The notes below the pieces were generated by a model, which had not been told where the DNA came from, did not search any database, and worked only from the letters and a program-made list of their open reading frames with translations. This document shows, one piece after another, positions 11,924 to 23,391 of a DNA stretch of 64,000 bases. Every line of letters begins with the position of its first letter. Position 1 is the first letter of the stretch. Location of the stretch: the NCBI GenBank assembly GCA_029237695.1, contig CM055267.1:11869043-11933042 (forward strand). The letters are read 5' to 3'. The position numbers and the translations under genes were made by a program. Source of the DNA: Conchocele bisecta. Lineage: Eukaryota > Mollusca > Bivalvia > Lucinida > Thyasiridae.

Positions 11924-13006
11924 TTTATGCCCCCGCCACCGAATTGTGAGGGGGGCATATAGTGTCACCGGCGTCCGTACGTACGTAACGTACGTAACGT
12001 ACGTCCCAAAACCTTAACGCTCGGGTAAATGGCTTATAGTTTCTGTTTCCTTGCTCGGATCTGCTTCTCATTTCACACACGCATTGCTCCAATGGTCCTC
12101 CACCGCCCTGTGACAAATCCACATTCGTCCCGCCCCCGCTAAGCCCAGGGTCAAGGTCACAGACTTGGTGCGTTCGAAACCTTAACGCTCAGGTAAATGG
12201 CTTATAATTTCTGTTTCCTTGCTCGGATCTGCTACACATTTCACACACGCATTGCTCCAATGCTCCTCTACCGCCCTGTGACAAATCCACATTCGTCCTG
12301 CCCCCGCTAAGCCCAGGGTCAAGGTCACAGACTTGGTGCGTTCGAAACATTAACGCTTGTGTAAATGGCTTATAATTTCTCTGTTTCCTTGCTCGGATCT
12401 GCTTCACATTTCACACACGCATTGCTCCAATGGTCCTCCACCGCCCTGATTCAAATCCACATTCGTCCCACCCCCGCTAAGCCCAGGGTCAAGGTCACAG
12501 ACTTGTGTGTTCAAAACCTTAACGCTCGGGTAAATGGCTTATAATTTCTGTTTCCTTGCTCGGATCTGCTACACATTTCACACACGCATTGCTCCAATGC
12601 TCCTCTACCGCCCTGTGACAAATCCACATTCGTCCTGCCCCCGCTAAGCCCAGGGTCAAGGTCACAGACTTGGTGCGTTCGAAACCTTAACGCTTGTGTA
12701 AATGGCTTATAATTTCTCTGTTTCCTTGCTCGGATCTGCTTCACATTTCACACACGCATTGCTCCAATGGTCCTCCACCGCCCTGATTCAAATCCACATT
12801 CGTCCCACCCCCGCTAAGCCCAGGGTCAAGGTCACAGACTTGTGTGTTCAAAACCTTAACGCTCGGGTAAATGGCTTATAATTTCTGTTTCCTTGCTCGG
12901 ATCTGCTACACATTTCACACACGCATTGCTCCAATGCTCCTCTACCGCCCTGTGATGAATCCACATTCGTCCTGCCCCCGCTAAGCCCAGGGTCAAGGTC
13001 ACAGAC
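11924..13006. repeat. 168-base satellite-like array with 5' hairpin leader (copy 2)
   Basis: Direct counterpart of 4109-5200, nearly identical: the same TATGCCCC leader, the same number of units, and TCAAGGTCAC once per unit. Confidence 0.87.
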
Positions 13007-13054
13007 AAAAGTTATTGCAAGAGAAAGAACCCTATTGATTTAAAAAAATAACCA

Positions 13055-13306
13055 GGGGGCCGTTTCACTAAACTTCGTAAGACTAAAATGTGCGTAAGTG
13101 CAAAGCTATGATAGTCTGTAAATTTCACATTAACCACATTAACAATGTTTTCTTGTAGAACATTATTGGATTTACATTTATTGAGCATAGGCTTCATATG
13201 CATGCTATGCTCAATAAATGTAAATCCATCAATTGAAATTTGCAGATGATCCTATATTTGCACTTACGAACATTTTAGTCGTACGAAGTTTAGTGAAACG
13301 GGCCCC
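13055..13306. mobile_element. Palindromic MITE, family P (duplicate)
   Basis: Counterpart of 5249-5504 in the second tandem copy, with the same flanking bases. It was therefore present before the large duplication. Confidence 0.88.
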
Positions 13307-13501
13307 AGTTAATTATCTCAGTACGATCATGCCTCAGCTGGCTATATAGTTGTGGAGTGGGGAATGGGACACAGAAGATACAGAAACAAAATTATATATC
13401 AATTATAGTGTAACATATATTTAACATGATAAGACAAACATAATTACATGTAAGTACAAACATCAGATTCAGCACTATATCAATGCCATCATTACGTGGA
13501 C

Positions 13502-14912
13502 TTAAATACTAAAAGCATGGCCTTTGGATGACGTAATTATCCGATCCGATAGTCCATGTCGCAATTTGGACTTCGCCAGCAAATTGTCTTCCGACCAACT
13601 CGCGTCTAGCTGTCCCTGTAGAACTCGCAGAAAGACAAAGGCAGCTGGTCCACCTGTCGGCCGCCCTGTCTCCACTGGTGCTACCCCCCTGCTGGTGACC
13701 TTCTGGCGCGACCTGCCTGACCTCTGTCGGGTCGTCTGCTGCCCCTCTGGTGTTTCAACCGCCATGGATTCTGTGATAGACTGTGCTACCTCTTGGACCT
13801 AAAAATAGGAGCCAACTTCATTTTAAATTGCATGTTAATTTTCACAGACATCAATCGATGAACGATGACAAGTGTAATCTACATAATAGCATGTGACTTT
13901 TCATGATAACTATTTACAAACTTTATGAAACTTTGTAAATGACGTCAACAGTTTGGCAAAATTTTCTGAGCTATAATTTTCACGATCTAAAAATCAATAA
14001 CAGTATTTGTAAATATTTTTACATGAAAATTGCACATCACATGGAGCAAAATCAGATGTCTTGTCTTAATCATGTAGGGCTCAACAGTCTTTATTATGAT
14101 AAACCCATTTCATGCTGGAGGATACGCTATTTTGTTTGTAGAAAAATCAATATATGTTTTCTTTATATGTCGTGACCACCATTTGAACCGTCTCATTGAG
14201 ACGGTTCAAATGAGTGGTCACAACATATACTTTCATTGAGAAATAACAAAAATAAAATTAAATTATAACAGTAGGTGTATTCAGAATATAATTGGTTAAA
14301 TACAAGTAACTTAATATCAGAAATAATCTGCTTGAAATATATTTATATCATGCAGATGTTTCATCTACCATGCCACAAGCGGATTTATTGGCAACTTAGT
14401 CTGAGTGCTAATCTCCTTACCTGGTGCCATTTGCTGGTCTGGTACTGCCTATACATGTGACGTACGCCCTCGTGGACGGACAGACGGAGGACGGTGTGGA
14501 AGTCACGTGACTCGGCCCCGTCCAGCGCGGCGGTCAGCAGTTGGCGACTCAGGGGCACGATCTGGGTATCTGGAAGGAGATTGGTGAAATGGTAGCACAT
14601 GGGAAGAAAATAAAAGAAATGACTACTTGTCTAATGGTAAATGTTTCTAGTTCTTCTAAAAACATTATTCTTTATGTATTCTTGACACTTTCACAAAAAA
14701 ACTATCCGTTGCCCATTATAGAGCCAGATGACTATCCAGGACATATGACTCACACCTGCTAGTTTTATCTTAAATTCAATATTCAACGATTTTTACAGTG
14801 TGATAGCTCATTATCTATCAAGTAACTTACCTAATGTAGACACCTGTCTGTCAGCGTTGTCATGGGCAACCAGCAGGTCACGGAGTCCAGCAGCAGCGGT
14901 AACAGCGTCCAT
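13502..14912 (-). CDS. Unknown three-exon gene, 175 aa, intact copy
   Basis: I built this model from splice sites and frame. Exon 1 (14912-14831) starts at ATG with good context (AAACATGG) and ends at donor GTAAGTT after 27 codons plus one base. Exon 2 (14569-14421) follows acceptor TCTCCTTCCAG, begins with two bases (completing Asp28), holds 49 codons and ends at GTAAGG. Exon 3 (13798-13502) follows acceptor ATTTTTAG and adds 98 codons to TAA. All phases agree and the total is 528 bases. The protein has no signal peptide or membrane segment and is mostly charged/polar. It opens MDAVTAAAGLRDLLVAHDN; exon 2 contains PLSRQLLTAALDG and LRLSVHEGVRHMYRQY; exon 3 includes FLRVLQGQLDAS and NLLAKSKLRHGLSDR. 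I do not recognise the family. Exon 3 differs from copy 1 by several indels, so its middle residues are uncertain. More 5' exons are possible. Confidence 0.6.
14165..14228. repeat. Hairpin-forming inverted repeat (copy 2)
   Basis: Identical counterpart of 6359-6422, again inside the intron of the minus-strand gene. The arms are preserved base for base. Confidence 0.8.
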
Positions 14913-15690
14913 GTTTAAATATGGCTGGTATTGAAATAGAAATGTGGTGGACTAATACAACTGTCTGGGTTAGAGTAGCAGGAATGGTGACAAAATCCGG
15001 GAATCTGCTGTTTATATACCTGCCATTTTGGTCATCCTGATAATTAGCACTAATTAGGAAGTAATCACCTGAGCTTTGGTCACATTAGCTATGCCTTTGA
15101 TCTTATAATAGGTGAACAACATAAGTGTTGCTAATTAGTATCTTTAAGTGTTAATTACCAATTTAAATGTTTGTAATGACTTGAAGGCATATTCATTACT
15201 AATTGTACTGGTACTTGTGATCAAAAGGTTTTCTTTTTAAATGATTTAACTTTTCCATTAATGACTTGTGTATACTGATTGCCTTAAACAAGACATATAC
15301 CATCAAAGGAGAAAATTAATTGGTGCCTGAAGTGCGGTTAATTGGTTATTTGGCATGGTTCCAAAAGAATCTTCCCTGAAAGTGATCTAGTGTGAAAACA
15401 GCATAATGGATTTTAAAATTCATAAAACAATTTCTTTCGTACATAAATTAAAATCTTTCCCATAAATAACTGTAATTGAAGACCAGCTAATATCTATTTT
15501 GTTCATTATTTTTGCTCAACCATTTGAACAAAAGAGACACATTATGTCTACTTTGTATGAGCGAGTGGGCACAGTTTTCCTCATAATAACTCAAGTTCTA
15601 CTTGGCAGATCTTACCCAAATACGGCATAATTGTTTATCCTTAATGAGGAAGAAACTTATTGAATTTATAAGATTTCAGATGATTAATCT
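14913..15690. other. Upstream region of the unknown gene, nothing defined
   Basis: AT-rich sequence upstream (minus strand) of the ATG at 14912. I see no confident TATA box, CpG island or further exon, though the promoter or 5' noncoding exons should lie here. The counterpart in copy 1 is 7116-7910. Confidence 0.45.
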
Positions 15691-16190
15691 CCTCATGGTG
15701 GCCATTTTTGTCGCGCTTTCGTTTGCAAAATGCGACTCTAGTCCACACTTTTTCTGTTGCCGCCGTCATCGTCAAATCAAAGAAATGATCACTCTGGACC
15801 ATTTCTTGTTGAAATCGGATGACTACGTCATCCAAGATGGCTGTCAAAAGGCCATCCTTTTAATATAGATTTCAAATGTCTTCTTCTTGTGAACCACTTG
15901 GCCGATCCTAATCAAACTTTACTGTTAGGGTGCGTGGGTGAAGACTTTTCATAGTTGTTACGATGGAGGATGTCGCATAATCCAAGATGGCCACCATAGA
16001 AAAGTAGGTCAAATTCTTCAAATATTTTCTTCTCGACGAAATTTGGCAGGAATGATCGATAGTCAATGTTCTTTCAGATTTGTTACAAGTATGATGCTGG
16101 GATCAAAACTGGGCGGGGCCTGGGGGCTCGTTTTCTTTGGCTGCCAGCGGGGGCATTCGTGTGCCGACAGGCCACATTTCTAGTTAATAA
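15690..16190 (+). repeat. AAGATGG-type dispersed repeat (copy 2)
   Basis: Counterpart of 7911-8397, with the same AAGATGG motifs and the same GGCCACATTTCTAGTTA end. A nine-base insertion (ATCAAAGAA-like) at about 15777 distinguishes it. Confidence 0.7.
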
Positions 16191-16285
16191 ATTAGTTTAT
16201 TAAAAATTCAATATGTGAAGTAAAACTGTCTGATTGTTTGGCCCGCCCCATCACATGCACATATACGGTTCGAAAATATCCAACT

Positions 16286-16387
16286 GTGGGTAATCGTTTG
16301 CCGTGGCACGAGGGAACTGTTTGAATCCCAAGGCCGCAGGCCGCGGGTTCAAACAGTTCCCTCGTGCCACGGCAAACATTTACCCAC
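16286..16387. repeat. Long hairpin, about 40-base arms (copy 2)
   Basis: Counterpart of 8505-8607 with the same arms. The loop differs by one base (CCGCGGG instead of CCGCTGG), and the arms still pair. Confidence 0.85.
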
Positions 16388-16870
16388 GGCCGGACATGGT
16401 CGAACGTTATTGCTACATTTCCGTCGGCAATATCATGCAATTTAAGTATATATATGTAGTACTTTCGGTACTTTAATAATCTGCTCCATTCAACTGCTGA
16501 TTTACACATGCATATTCCGGGGCAGTAGTACACGTCGCGTGATGCAGCCGCGCCAATTTCAAAGTTCAGTGCGACCGTTGATAACTGGTCTGATGACGTA
16601 ATGGCGCGTTCTAGTAACGTCATGATACACATGCATTACGTAGGTGATAGCTTGGCCCCGAAATGAGCATTGCCTGCAGCCATGGTCAAACAGCACTCGC
16701 TGTATGTTTGAACACTGCTGTGAGCGGTGTCAAACAACAGCAGTCCTGTAACAATGTTAGTTTGAGAGAAGCGCCGTTCATAAATTCGCTTTCAAATTAA
16801 GATGCCATTATGTGATTGGTGGTTTGACACCGAATCGATCATGCACACGCAGTAACATGGTGTGCTTCAC

Positions 16871-17221
16871 ATGAAATTACGTCAACAATGGTTCTAAACA
16901 TAGTTTTGAACTTATTAAAATATTTAATTACATGTATTACATATGCTAAATCAAACTTTGGCTCTTGCAGCGCTGGGGAGTGACATTGTCATCTGCAGGT
17001 TTATTATAAGTATTACTGTCTTTTTTCAATAACACGTGCAAGTTTTTTATTGACAATTCTGGTCTCTCATTAATGACGATTCTAATGTACCACTCAACCA
17101 TGAAGTCTTAATAGAACAGTGATTTCTACCCAGTACTGCAAGAACAAAAGAGGGTAAATATCTGTAATTGTATATTTTGTGTTTGTATCTGACTATTACA
17201 TGTATATTATGTACGGTTTGT
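16871..17221. repeat. Large tandem duplication, truncated copy 3
   Basis: The first 351 bases of the unit recur here, matching 9114-9465 almost base for base. Similarity stops at the point where the 24-base minisatellite starts in the other copies and runs into unrelated sequence (GGGAGATGGCCCC). The array therefore ends at a minisatellite boundary. Confidence 0.88.
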
Positions 17222-17640
17222 GGGAGATGGCCCCGACCCACCACAAACATATTGATACGGGGAAAATAAATATAAAGAAGATATTTATATTTAATGATTA
17301 ATTTAATCGATATTGGCGAAAGCATCGCACTGTGCAGTTAATTGAGATGAAATGTTAATTGAGATGAAATGTTAATTGAGATGAAATGCTGTGCTTTCAT
17401 AAGTTGAGAAAATAGGGCCAAAAATAAGGAAATTTCATGAAATATTGGTTTTATTGCGAAACACAATTATTCTATGGGATTTTAACATTGGGCTAAATGA
17501 GATTTTTAAAAATATTTTTAGAATTTGTGCTCTTTGATCATTTGCCAATTTGTTGACTATATATATATCACTCGGCCATTTAAATTTGAATTTAAAAAAA
17601 ATCACAATAAAATGCTTATTTCAGGGAATTTTAACAAATA
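17222..17640. repeat. Single-copy AT-rich DNA with a small 17-base triplication
   Basis: Follows the end of the truncated third duplication copy. TTAATTGAGATGAAATG is repeated three times head to tail at about 17338-17390. Nothing else is recognisable. Confidence 0.6.
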
Positions 17641-18870
17641 AAATATTTAATGAGGGTGTATTTTTTATCTCGCCCGAGTCGGCGGTGGCGTCGGTGGCGG
17701 CGTCATCATTCAATGTTAAGTTTTCGTGTTACGGTCATTACTTCAACACTTTATCAGCTACAGTCATCAAACTTTATACATACCTTTACTATGATATGTA
17801 GATGAATATAGGACTATTCTCGGGACCCCAGGGTCAAGGTCAAGGCGGAACAAGGCGAGACATTTGATTCCGCCGAATTCTTGTTTAAATATTTATCATT
17901 AATGAATAAATATGTACCGGTATACATACATGTATTTAAATATTATTTTTAGCAAGGTTTTTTGAAAAAAAATCCAGGCTATTGGATTGGCGAAAGCCGG
18001 GTGGGCGGGCAGGCGGCGGGCGGGCGGGCGGCGTCCACAATCAATGTTAAGTTTTCGTGTTTGAGTCCATTTCTTTGTTACTGTACCACCTAGGACCACC
18101 AAACTTTCACAGCTTCATAATCAAGGGGTGCCCACCACATATCACTATCCAACATGTTACTTTTTTTTTTAACTTCACCCATTTTTTCCGCGCAGTCGAC
18201 TTAGCCATTTTCAATGTTAAGTTTTCGCGTTTTCAATGTTAAGTTTTCGTGTTTAAGTTCATTTCTTTGGTACTGTACCACCTAGGACCACCAAACTTTC
18301 ACAGCTTTATAATCAAGGGGTGCCTACCACATACAACTATCCAACATGTGACCATTTTTTTACCTTCACCTATTATTTCTACGTAATTGACTTAGCCATT
18401 TTCAACGTTAACTTTTCTGGTTAAATTTTTGGTTAAAACTTTTTTGTTATACTATATCTCTGCAACTGCTTCGCCCATTACCTTGAAACTTCACATGGGT
18501 GTTTATCATCGTCCATATTTTAATTCTAACCCCCAACCGTGCGGCCCCTGTGCGCAATGTCAAGGTCAAATTACTTTGAATTTATTTGTTAAAGTTTTTT
18601 CCTGTACTATATCTCTGCAACTGCTTCACCCATTACCTTGATACTTCACATGAGTGTTTATCATCATTGTCGCACCCGCTTGCGGAAAGCGCGATATCGT
18701 CGGCATTTTGGCATACGTCCGTCCGTCCTTTCGTCCGTGTGTCCGGTTAAAGTTTTTTGGTTAAAGTTTTTCCATCTACTATATCTATTTTTTTAGTGTC
18801 CATGCCTCGCCCCAAGGCGCGACATGCAGGCCATGGCCATCTAGTCTACAAAAAGTGGGTATAATTATGT
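17640..18870 (+). repeat. Dispersed low-copy repeats (AAGTTTTCGTGTT type and TGTCGCACCCGC type)
   Basis: Repeated blocks with AATGTTAAGTTTTCGTGTT, TACTGTACCACCTAGGACCA and ACTATATCTCTGCAACTGCT, spaced 100-200 bases, with G-rich (GGCGGGCGGGC) stretches and one GGTCAAGGTCAAGG. A second leader (TGTCGCACCCGCTTGCGG, then GTCCGTCC runs) starts near 18671 and ends at AAAGTGGGTATA. No coding frame is supported. Confidence 0.55.
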
Positions 18871-19723
18871 TATCCAAGTGTCCATGCTTGGAAAAAAACA
18901 CGACGTCGGTACGACGTCGGATCTAGGTCGGATCCAGGTCGCGACGTCTGCGACTCAAATCCAACGTCAGCCCGACGTCGAAACCCCGACGTCGTAATCC
19001 GTACTGACGTTGTTTGCTAGGCGTAGTTCGTCGCGACACAAACACAATGTCGGGTTGACGTCGGAATCACGACGTCGGATCAACGTCCGTTTCCGATGTC
19101 GAATAGACGTCTGGTCCAGGTCGTGATTGGTATACATTAAATGGTGACTCACTGTCAGCAGATCTATCTCTACGTTAGCCTATAGATACGCCAATGGAAG
19201 AGCAGCTGATCTGATTTCCACACCAACTTAATTCAGTTTAACCTTTATTTGCGACATGTTTAGGCCTATGTAATTAATCATTTATCCTAGACGATCAATT
19301 TTGTATTTAGGTTGGGCTGGGCGTACTTGCAATTTCATTAACATCGCAGAATTCTAGGTCAAGATTCTCGTGCGCGTGCGTAGTGTTGACAACTGTCATG
19401 CTTTATTAGCGTCCGTGTCAAATCCCACTGGACCTGGTTCCCGCGTTGCTGCATAGCGGTAGCCACAGATACAGTAATATTCTGGTAAATAGCCGACCTG
19501 ACTCATTCGGAACTATCTCGGATCTTTTTGCCAAAGCGGAGGTCTGGTTATGCTCTAATCCCCAAGGTGCTCTGATTGTCTTTAGGTTATCCCGCCATTT
19601 CCGTTTTCTCTTTGTGATTTTAATTTGAAATTGGGGAAAGATCGACGTAATCTTGAAGAAATCAACGTTCTTATGTAAGTATATTGATGCATGCGTGTTA
19701 GCTAACATGTTTTCAATAACATT

Positions 19724-20747
19724 TGTATGCCCCACCACGATAGTGGAGGGGGCATTGGGGGCATTTAGTGTTACCCTTGTCCGTCCCGTCCGTCCCGTCC
19801 GTCCGTCACAAAACTTTAACGCTCGGGTAAATGTCTCATAATTTCTTCATCCTTCGACCGATCTGCTTCATATTTCATATACACATTGCTCTAATGGTCC
19901 TCTACCGTCCTGTGCCAAATCCACGTTTGTCCTGCCCCCGCCAAGCCCAGGGTCAAGGTCACATACTTAATGCTTCAAAAACTTTAACGCTCAGGTAAAT
20001 ATCTGATAATTTCTGTTTTCTTTCACGGATCAGCTTCATATTTCATATACGCATTGCTCTAATGGTCCTCTACCGCCCTGTGCCAAATCCACGTTCGTCC
20101 TGCCCTTGCCAAGCCCAGGGTCAAGGTCACATACTTGGTGCTTCAAAAACTTTAAAGCTCGTGTAAATATCTTATAATTTCTGTTTCCTTTCACGGATCA
20201 GCTTCATACTTCATATACGCATTGCTCTAATTGTCCTCTACTGTCCTATGCCAAATCCACGTTCGTCCTGCCCCCGCCAAGCCCAGGGTCAAGGTCAGTG
20301 CTTCAAAAACTTGACACTCTGGTAAATATCTTATATTTTCTGTTTTCTTTCACGGATCAGCTTCATACTTCATATACGCATTGCTCTAATGGTCCTCAAC
20401 TGTCCTGTGCCAAATCCACGTTCGTCCTGCCCCCGCCAAGCCCAGGGTCAAGGTCACATACTTGGTGCTTCAAAAACTTTAACGCTTGGGTAAATATCTT
20501 ATAAGTTTTGTTCCCTTTCACGGATCAGCTTCATACTTCATATACGCATTGCTCTAATGGTCCTCTACCGCCCTGTGCTAAATCCACGTTCGTCCTGCCC
20601 CCGCCAAGCCCAGGGTCAAGGTCACATACTTGGTGCTTCAAAAACTTTAACGCTCAGGTAAAAAATAATTTCACTTGGAATTTGGCCTCATTTATTATCA
20701 AAGCGATATGTGGGGCATCCGTGTTCTATGAACACATTTTCTAGTTA
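19724..20747 (+). mobile_element. TATGCCCC...CTAGTTA element with internal tandem units
   Basis: Starts TATGCCCC with GGGGGCAT just downstream, then GTCCGTCC repeats. About five units of roughly 165 bases follow (ACTTTAACGCTC, ACGGATCAGCTTCATA, CCCAGGGTCAAGGTCACATA). It ends TGTGGGGCATCC then ACACATTTTCTAGTTA. It is noncoding and appears complete, so it helps define the family ends. Confidence 0.75.
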
Positions 20748-21160
20748 ATACAAAAATACATGACAATGCCGTGATCAGTTGATTCACGTTTCAATTCGTG
20801 AAATTATTTCGCCCCGTTTCACTTCGCACATTCCTGTTCATGTGTTGTTAATATATTGTCACTATTTTATTCACCATTTACAAACTGCATGCATTATCAT
20901 ATAATTGTGCCTTTAATGGAGGTCTATGCGGTCGCGTTTTCTCAAAACTTGTAGGACAGCTACAGTAATTATAGATTTTGTCATCGTTACATACTGTCTT
21001 TGTGAAACTATTCGCCTTATATAATGGCGCATAAAAGTTTATTCGAATTGGACATCACACTACATGTACGGAGCCCCCCAGGGGACGTAAACAATTTTTA
21101 TATTTAATTTGGTCCCACGAAATAACAATTCGTTCCCTCAATTTAGTAATTCGTTCCCAG

Positions 21161-21397
21161 GATCTTTTCGAAGAACTGCTGAAGCGACGAATGAAGCACG
21201 ATGCTAAGATGAAAAATAATCAGAAACAAGCTCGCCTCAAGACATCGCCGGCGACGCTTCAGGATGCCAATTCATGCATTCGTAGAACCGACGCGGACTC
21301 GGAACCCGAGGTGGAAATGGACGATACGTTTATGGTCGACCATCGATGCACCAGTGGGAGCATTCGTGTCCGCGGACACAGTTCCAGTTCTCCATGA
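21161..21397 (+). CDS. Possible terminal exon, unknown product
   Basis: An open frame of 78 codons directly follows a splice-acceptor-like TCGTTCCCAG and ends at TGA. The peptide begins DLFEELLKRRMKHDAKMKNN, is basic at first, then acidic (DADSEPEVEMDD) and serine-rich at the end. GC content is higher than the surroundings. It sits inside the element with ACGTC-rich ends, so it could be a remnant of a transposon gene. I do not recognise it, and no upstream exon with matching phase was found. Confidence 0.3.
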   Translation, partial: DLFEELLKRRMKHDAKMKNNQKQARLKTSPATLQDANSCIRRTDADSEPEVEMDDTFMVDHRCTSGSIRVRGHSSSSP

Positions 21398-21410
21398 AAA
21401 GATTACTTGA

Positions 21411-21464
21411 CATTTCATTAGAATTGTCTCGTGAATTGTCTCGTGAGACAATTCCAATGAAATG
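21411..21464. repeat. Short palindrome
   Basis: CATTTCATTAGAATTGTCTC pairs with GAGACAATTCCAATGAAATG across a short spacer. The arms resemble the palindrome at 26564-26624 (TTTCATTAGAATTG), suggesting a shared MITE core. Confidence 0.7.
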
Positions 21465-22094
21465 CCAAGGTATGTTTTTATCGCGAAATGATCGAATATT
21501 CAGAAATTTCCATCCGCATGATTGTCGTCTGCAGCAGGATAACGGTTAAAGTGAATGAAGTCCCTGCTATATGATGCCATCGAGTAACGAATTGCACCAT
21601 AAATGTATGGCAAAAATATATGTGAAAGTATAATAAAATACATTTGCCAGCCAAAATATGTGTTTATTACTGACCAGGTACCAAACCAGGATATTGATTA
21701 GTTGATCCAGAGTGAAACTGCAGATCAAGTAATCAATGCAAAATAAAGTTTTCTAGACGATAAAACCCGACATTGAATTGATGTCTGATCCAGACGTTCA
21801 ACTGATGTCAGAACCAGACGTTGGATAAAGGTTGTTTTCTGACGTCGGATAGACGTTGGATTATATTTGAAAATGAAAGTTTTTTTTTGACGTTGAAATG
21901 ACGTCAGATTTAGACGTCTATCCAACATCGGATTCTGACGTCCGTTCGACGTCGGATTCTGACGTCCATTCGACGTCGGATTGCGACGTCCGTTCGACTT
22001 CGGATTCTGACGTCTAAAAAACTTTAATTTTTTAACATAATCCAACGTCGGAAACCGACGTCAGTCCGACGTCTATCTGACGTCGTGTGCCCAC

Positions 22095-22489
22095 TGGGTA
22101 GGTAGTTCGCTAGAAAATTTGGAACGAAACAGACAGTAGTGATCATGCATGTAAGCCTTTATATTACATGGAAATTATATATATTATATTTATTTTAGAT
22201 TAGTAATGTCAGATTATAGCCAATTTTACATAACACGCTGACCACTGCATAGCTGATGAAATTGACTTTACAGTATTTGTGGTCAATGTATATCCTAATC
22301 ATTGCATGTACTCGACCGATTGGTTGAAAATAAACACATTTTGAAGTACTGAAAAAACTTAAACTATCGCCAGAAACGAAAAGTAGGAAAGTGTGCCTGC
22401 CCCCACTGATGATGCCCCCATTGGCAGCCTTTATAACGATATTGATCTGGTGTGGGTTGCCCTAAAACACACCAGATCACTTAGCCCAT
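22095..22489. other. No gene; small hairpin
   Basis: No coding frame. TGATCTGGTGTG (22443-22454) pairs with CACACCAGATCA (22468-22479) across a 13-base loop, a possible MITE or structured-RNA remnant. Confidence 0.5.
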
Positions 22490-23030
22490 AAGGGGCATAA
22501 CTAGATCCAACTCTCGGACACACTTTACAAATCCCGGAGGGTCAGACCAGGTGCAAAATAGAGAACCGTAAAGAATGAATCCCATCGTAAATTTTTCCCT
22601 TCCCAATTTGAAGTTGGTAATAAAAGAATGACCTTTACATGAACCACGGGTCACCATTTTAACACATCTCAAAGAGCATCAGTGGTTGATCAATTTTGTA
22701 AAGTTTTGTTCAGATCGGCTTGTCAGTTCATGAGAAAATAGTTGAGAAATTGACCCACTTTTGGGATGGCGGCCATCTTGGATTGTGTGGCGCCACCATG
22801 TGGTATTACATTTGAAAAGGCTTAAAAAAATAATTGTATCTGTAACATTTGGCCTAACATCCGCTAAGCGGTTCATGAGATATAGCAAATTGAAGTTGGT
22901 AACTGAGGAATGATCCTTTTATCTCTCCGCTGCGCTGCCATCTTGGATGACCTATAATTATACGATTGCAATAAAAATAAAAAATGGAGACGGTGAGTTT
23001 TTTGTCCTTGATGAAAATGAAAAAAAATAG
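22490..23030 (-). repeat. AAGATGG-type repeat, minus orientation
   Basis: Contains GATGGCGGCCATCTTGGAT (22767) and GCTGCCATCTTGGATGACC (22933), the reverse complement of the ATCCAAGATGGC motif. With 23392-24290 it forms an inverted pair around the MITE at 23031. Confidence 0.6.
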
Positions 23031-23254
23031 TTAAAGGTACTGTGTCTCAGATGTTGGTCTTTCCAGATACTGCCAAGTTAAACTGAGCATAGAATTTCTT
23101 CGACTTAATATGCAAATGAGATAATTAACCGACAAATGCATGTTTATCTCCAAGAACAAGTTGCGACTGTATTCATACAATATATAGTGATATATCTCAA
23201 GTGTTTTTGGGAAATGCTTATTTTGAGGTACCATCTGAGACACAGTACCTTTAA
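23031..23254. mobile_element. TTAA-flanked MITE
   Basis: Bounded by TTAA on both sides, with inverted ends AGGTACTGTGTCTCAGATG and CATCTGAGACACAGTACCT. It is 224 bases long and noncoding. The TTAA flank is the target duplication used by piggyBac-type transposases, so it is probably mobilised in trans by such an element. No transposase is present. Confidence 0.75.
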
Positions 23255-23391
23255 CTCCAAGCATGTCGATGAAAATCTGGAGACAAACTTCTAAAACAAA
23301 AAAAGATATATTAAAAAATCCGCCCTCCTGCGTCACATTCCAAAAACCATGTGTCTAAGAACCAATTAAGTCCTTTTCTTTCTTTTTTTAG

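Larger units (their letters stand above)
9114..16870. repeat. Large tandem duplication, copy 2
   Basis: Second, cleaner copy (7757 bases) of the unit starting at base 2. It has the same order of minisatellite, retroposon, array, palindromic MITE, gene and hairpin. The gene in this copy reads through in all three exons, whereas copy 1 has frameshifts, so this copy should be used as the reference for the unit. Confidence 0.9.
18899..22094. mobile_element. Putative DNA element with inverted ACGTC-rich ends
   Basis: The left end (18899-19125) begins ACACGACGTCGG and is packed with GACGTCGGAT-like motifs. The right end (21756-22094) finishes TGACGTCGTGTGCCCACTGG, so read inward from the right it begins ACACGACGTCAG. 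The two ends therefore mirror each other like long subterminal repeats. The interior contains another element (19724-20747) and a possible exon (21161-21397). I cannot name the superfamily and no transposase is recognisable. Confidence 0.5.

Noticed and set aside
19418..19738. Minus-strand frame of 106 residues (KRKRKWRDNLKTIRAPWGLE region)
   Set aside because: Somewhat protein-like, but no splice sites or start fit, its 5' part crosses into the TATGCCCC element, and no family is recognised. Could be a transposon remnant.
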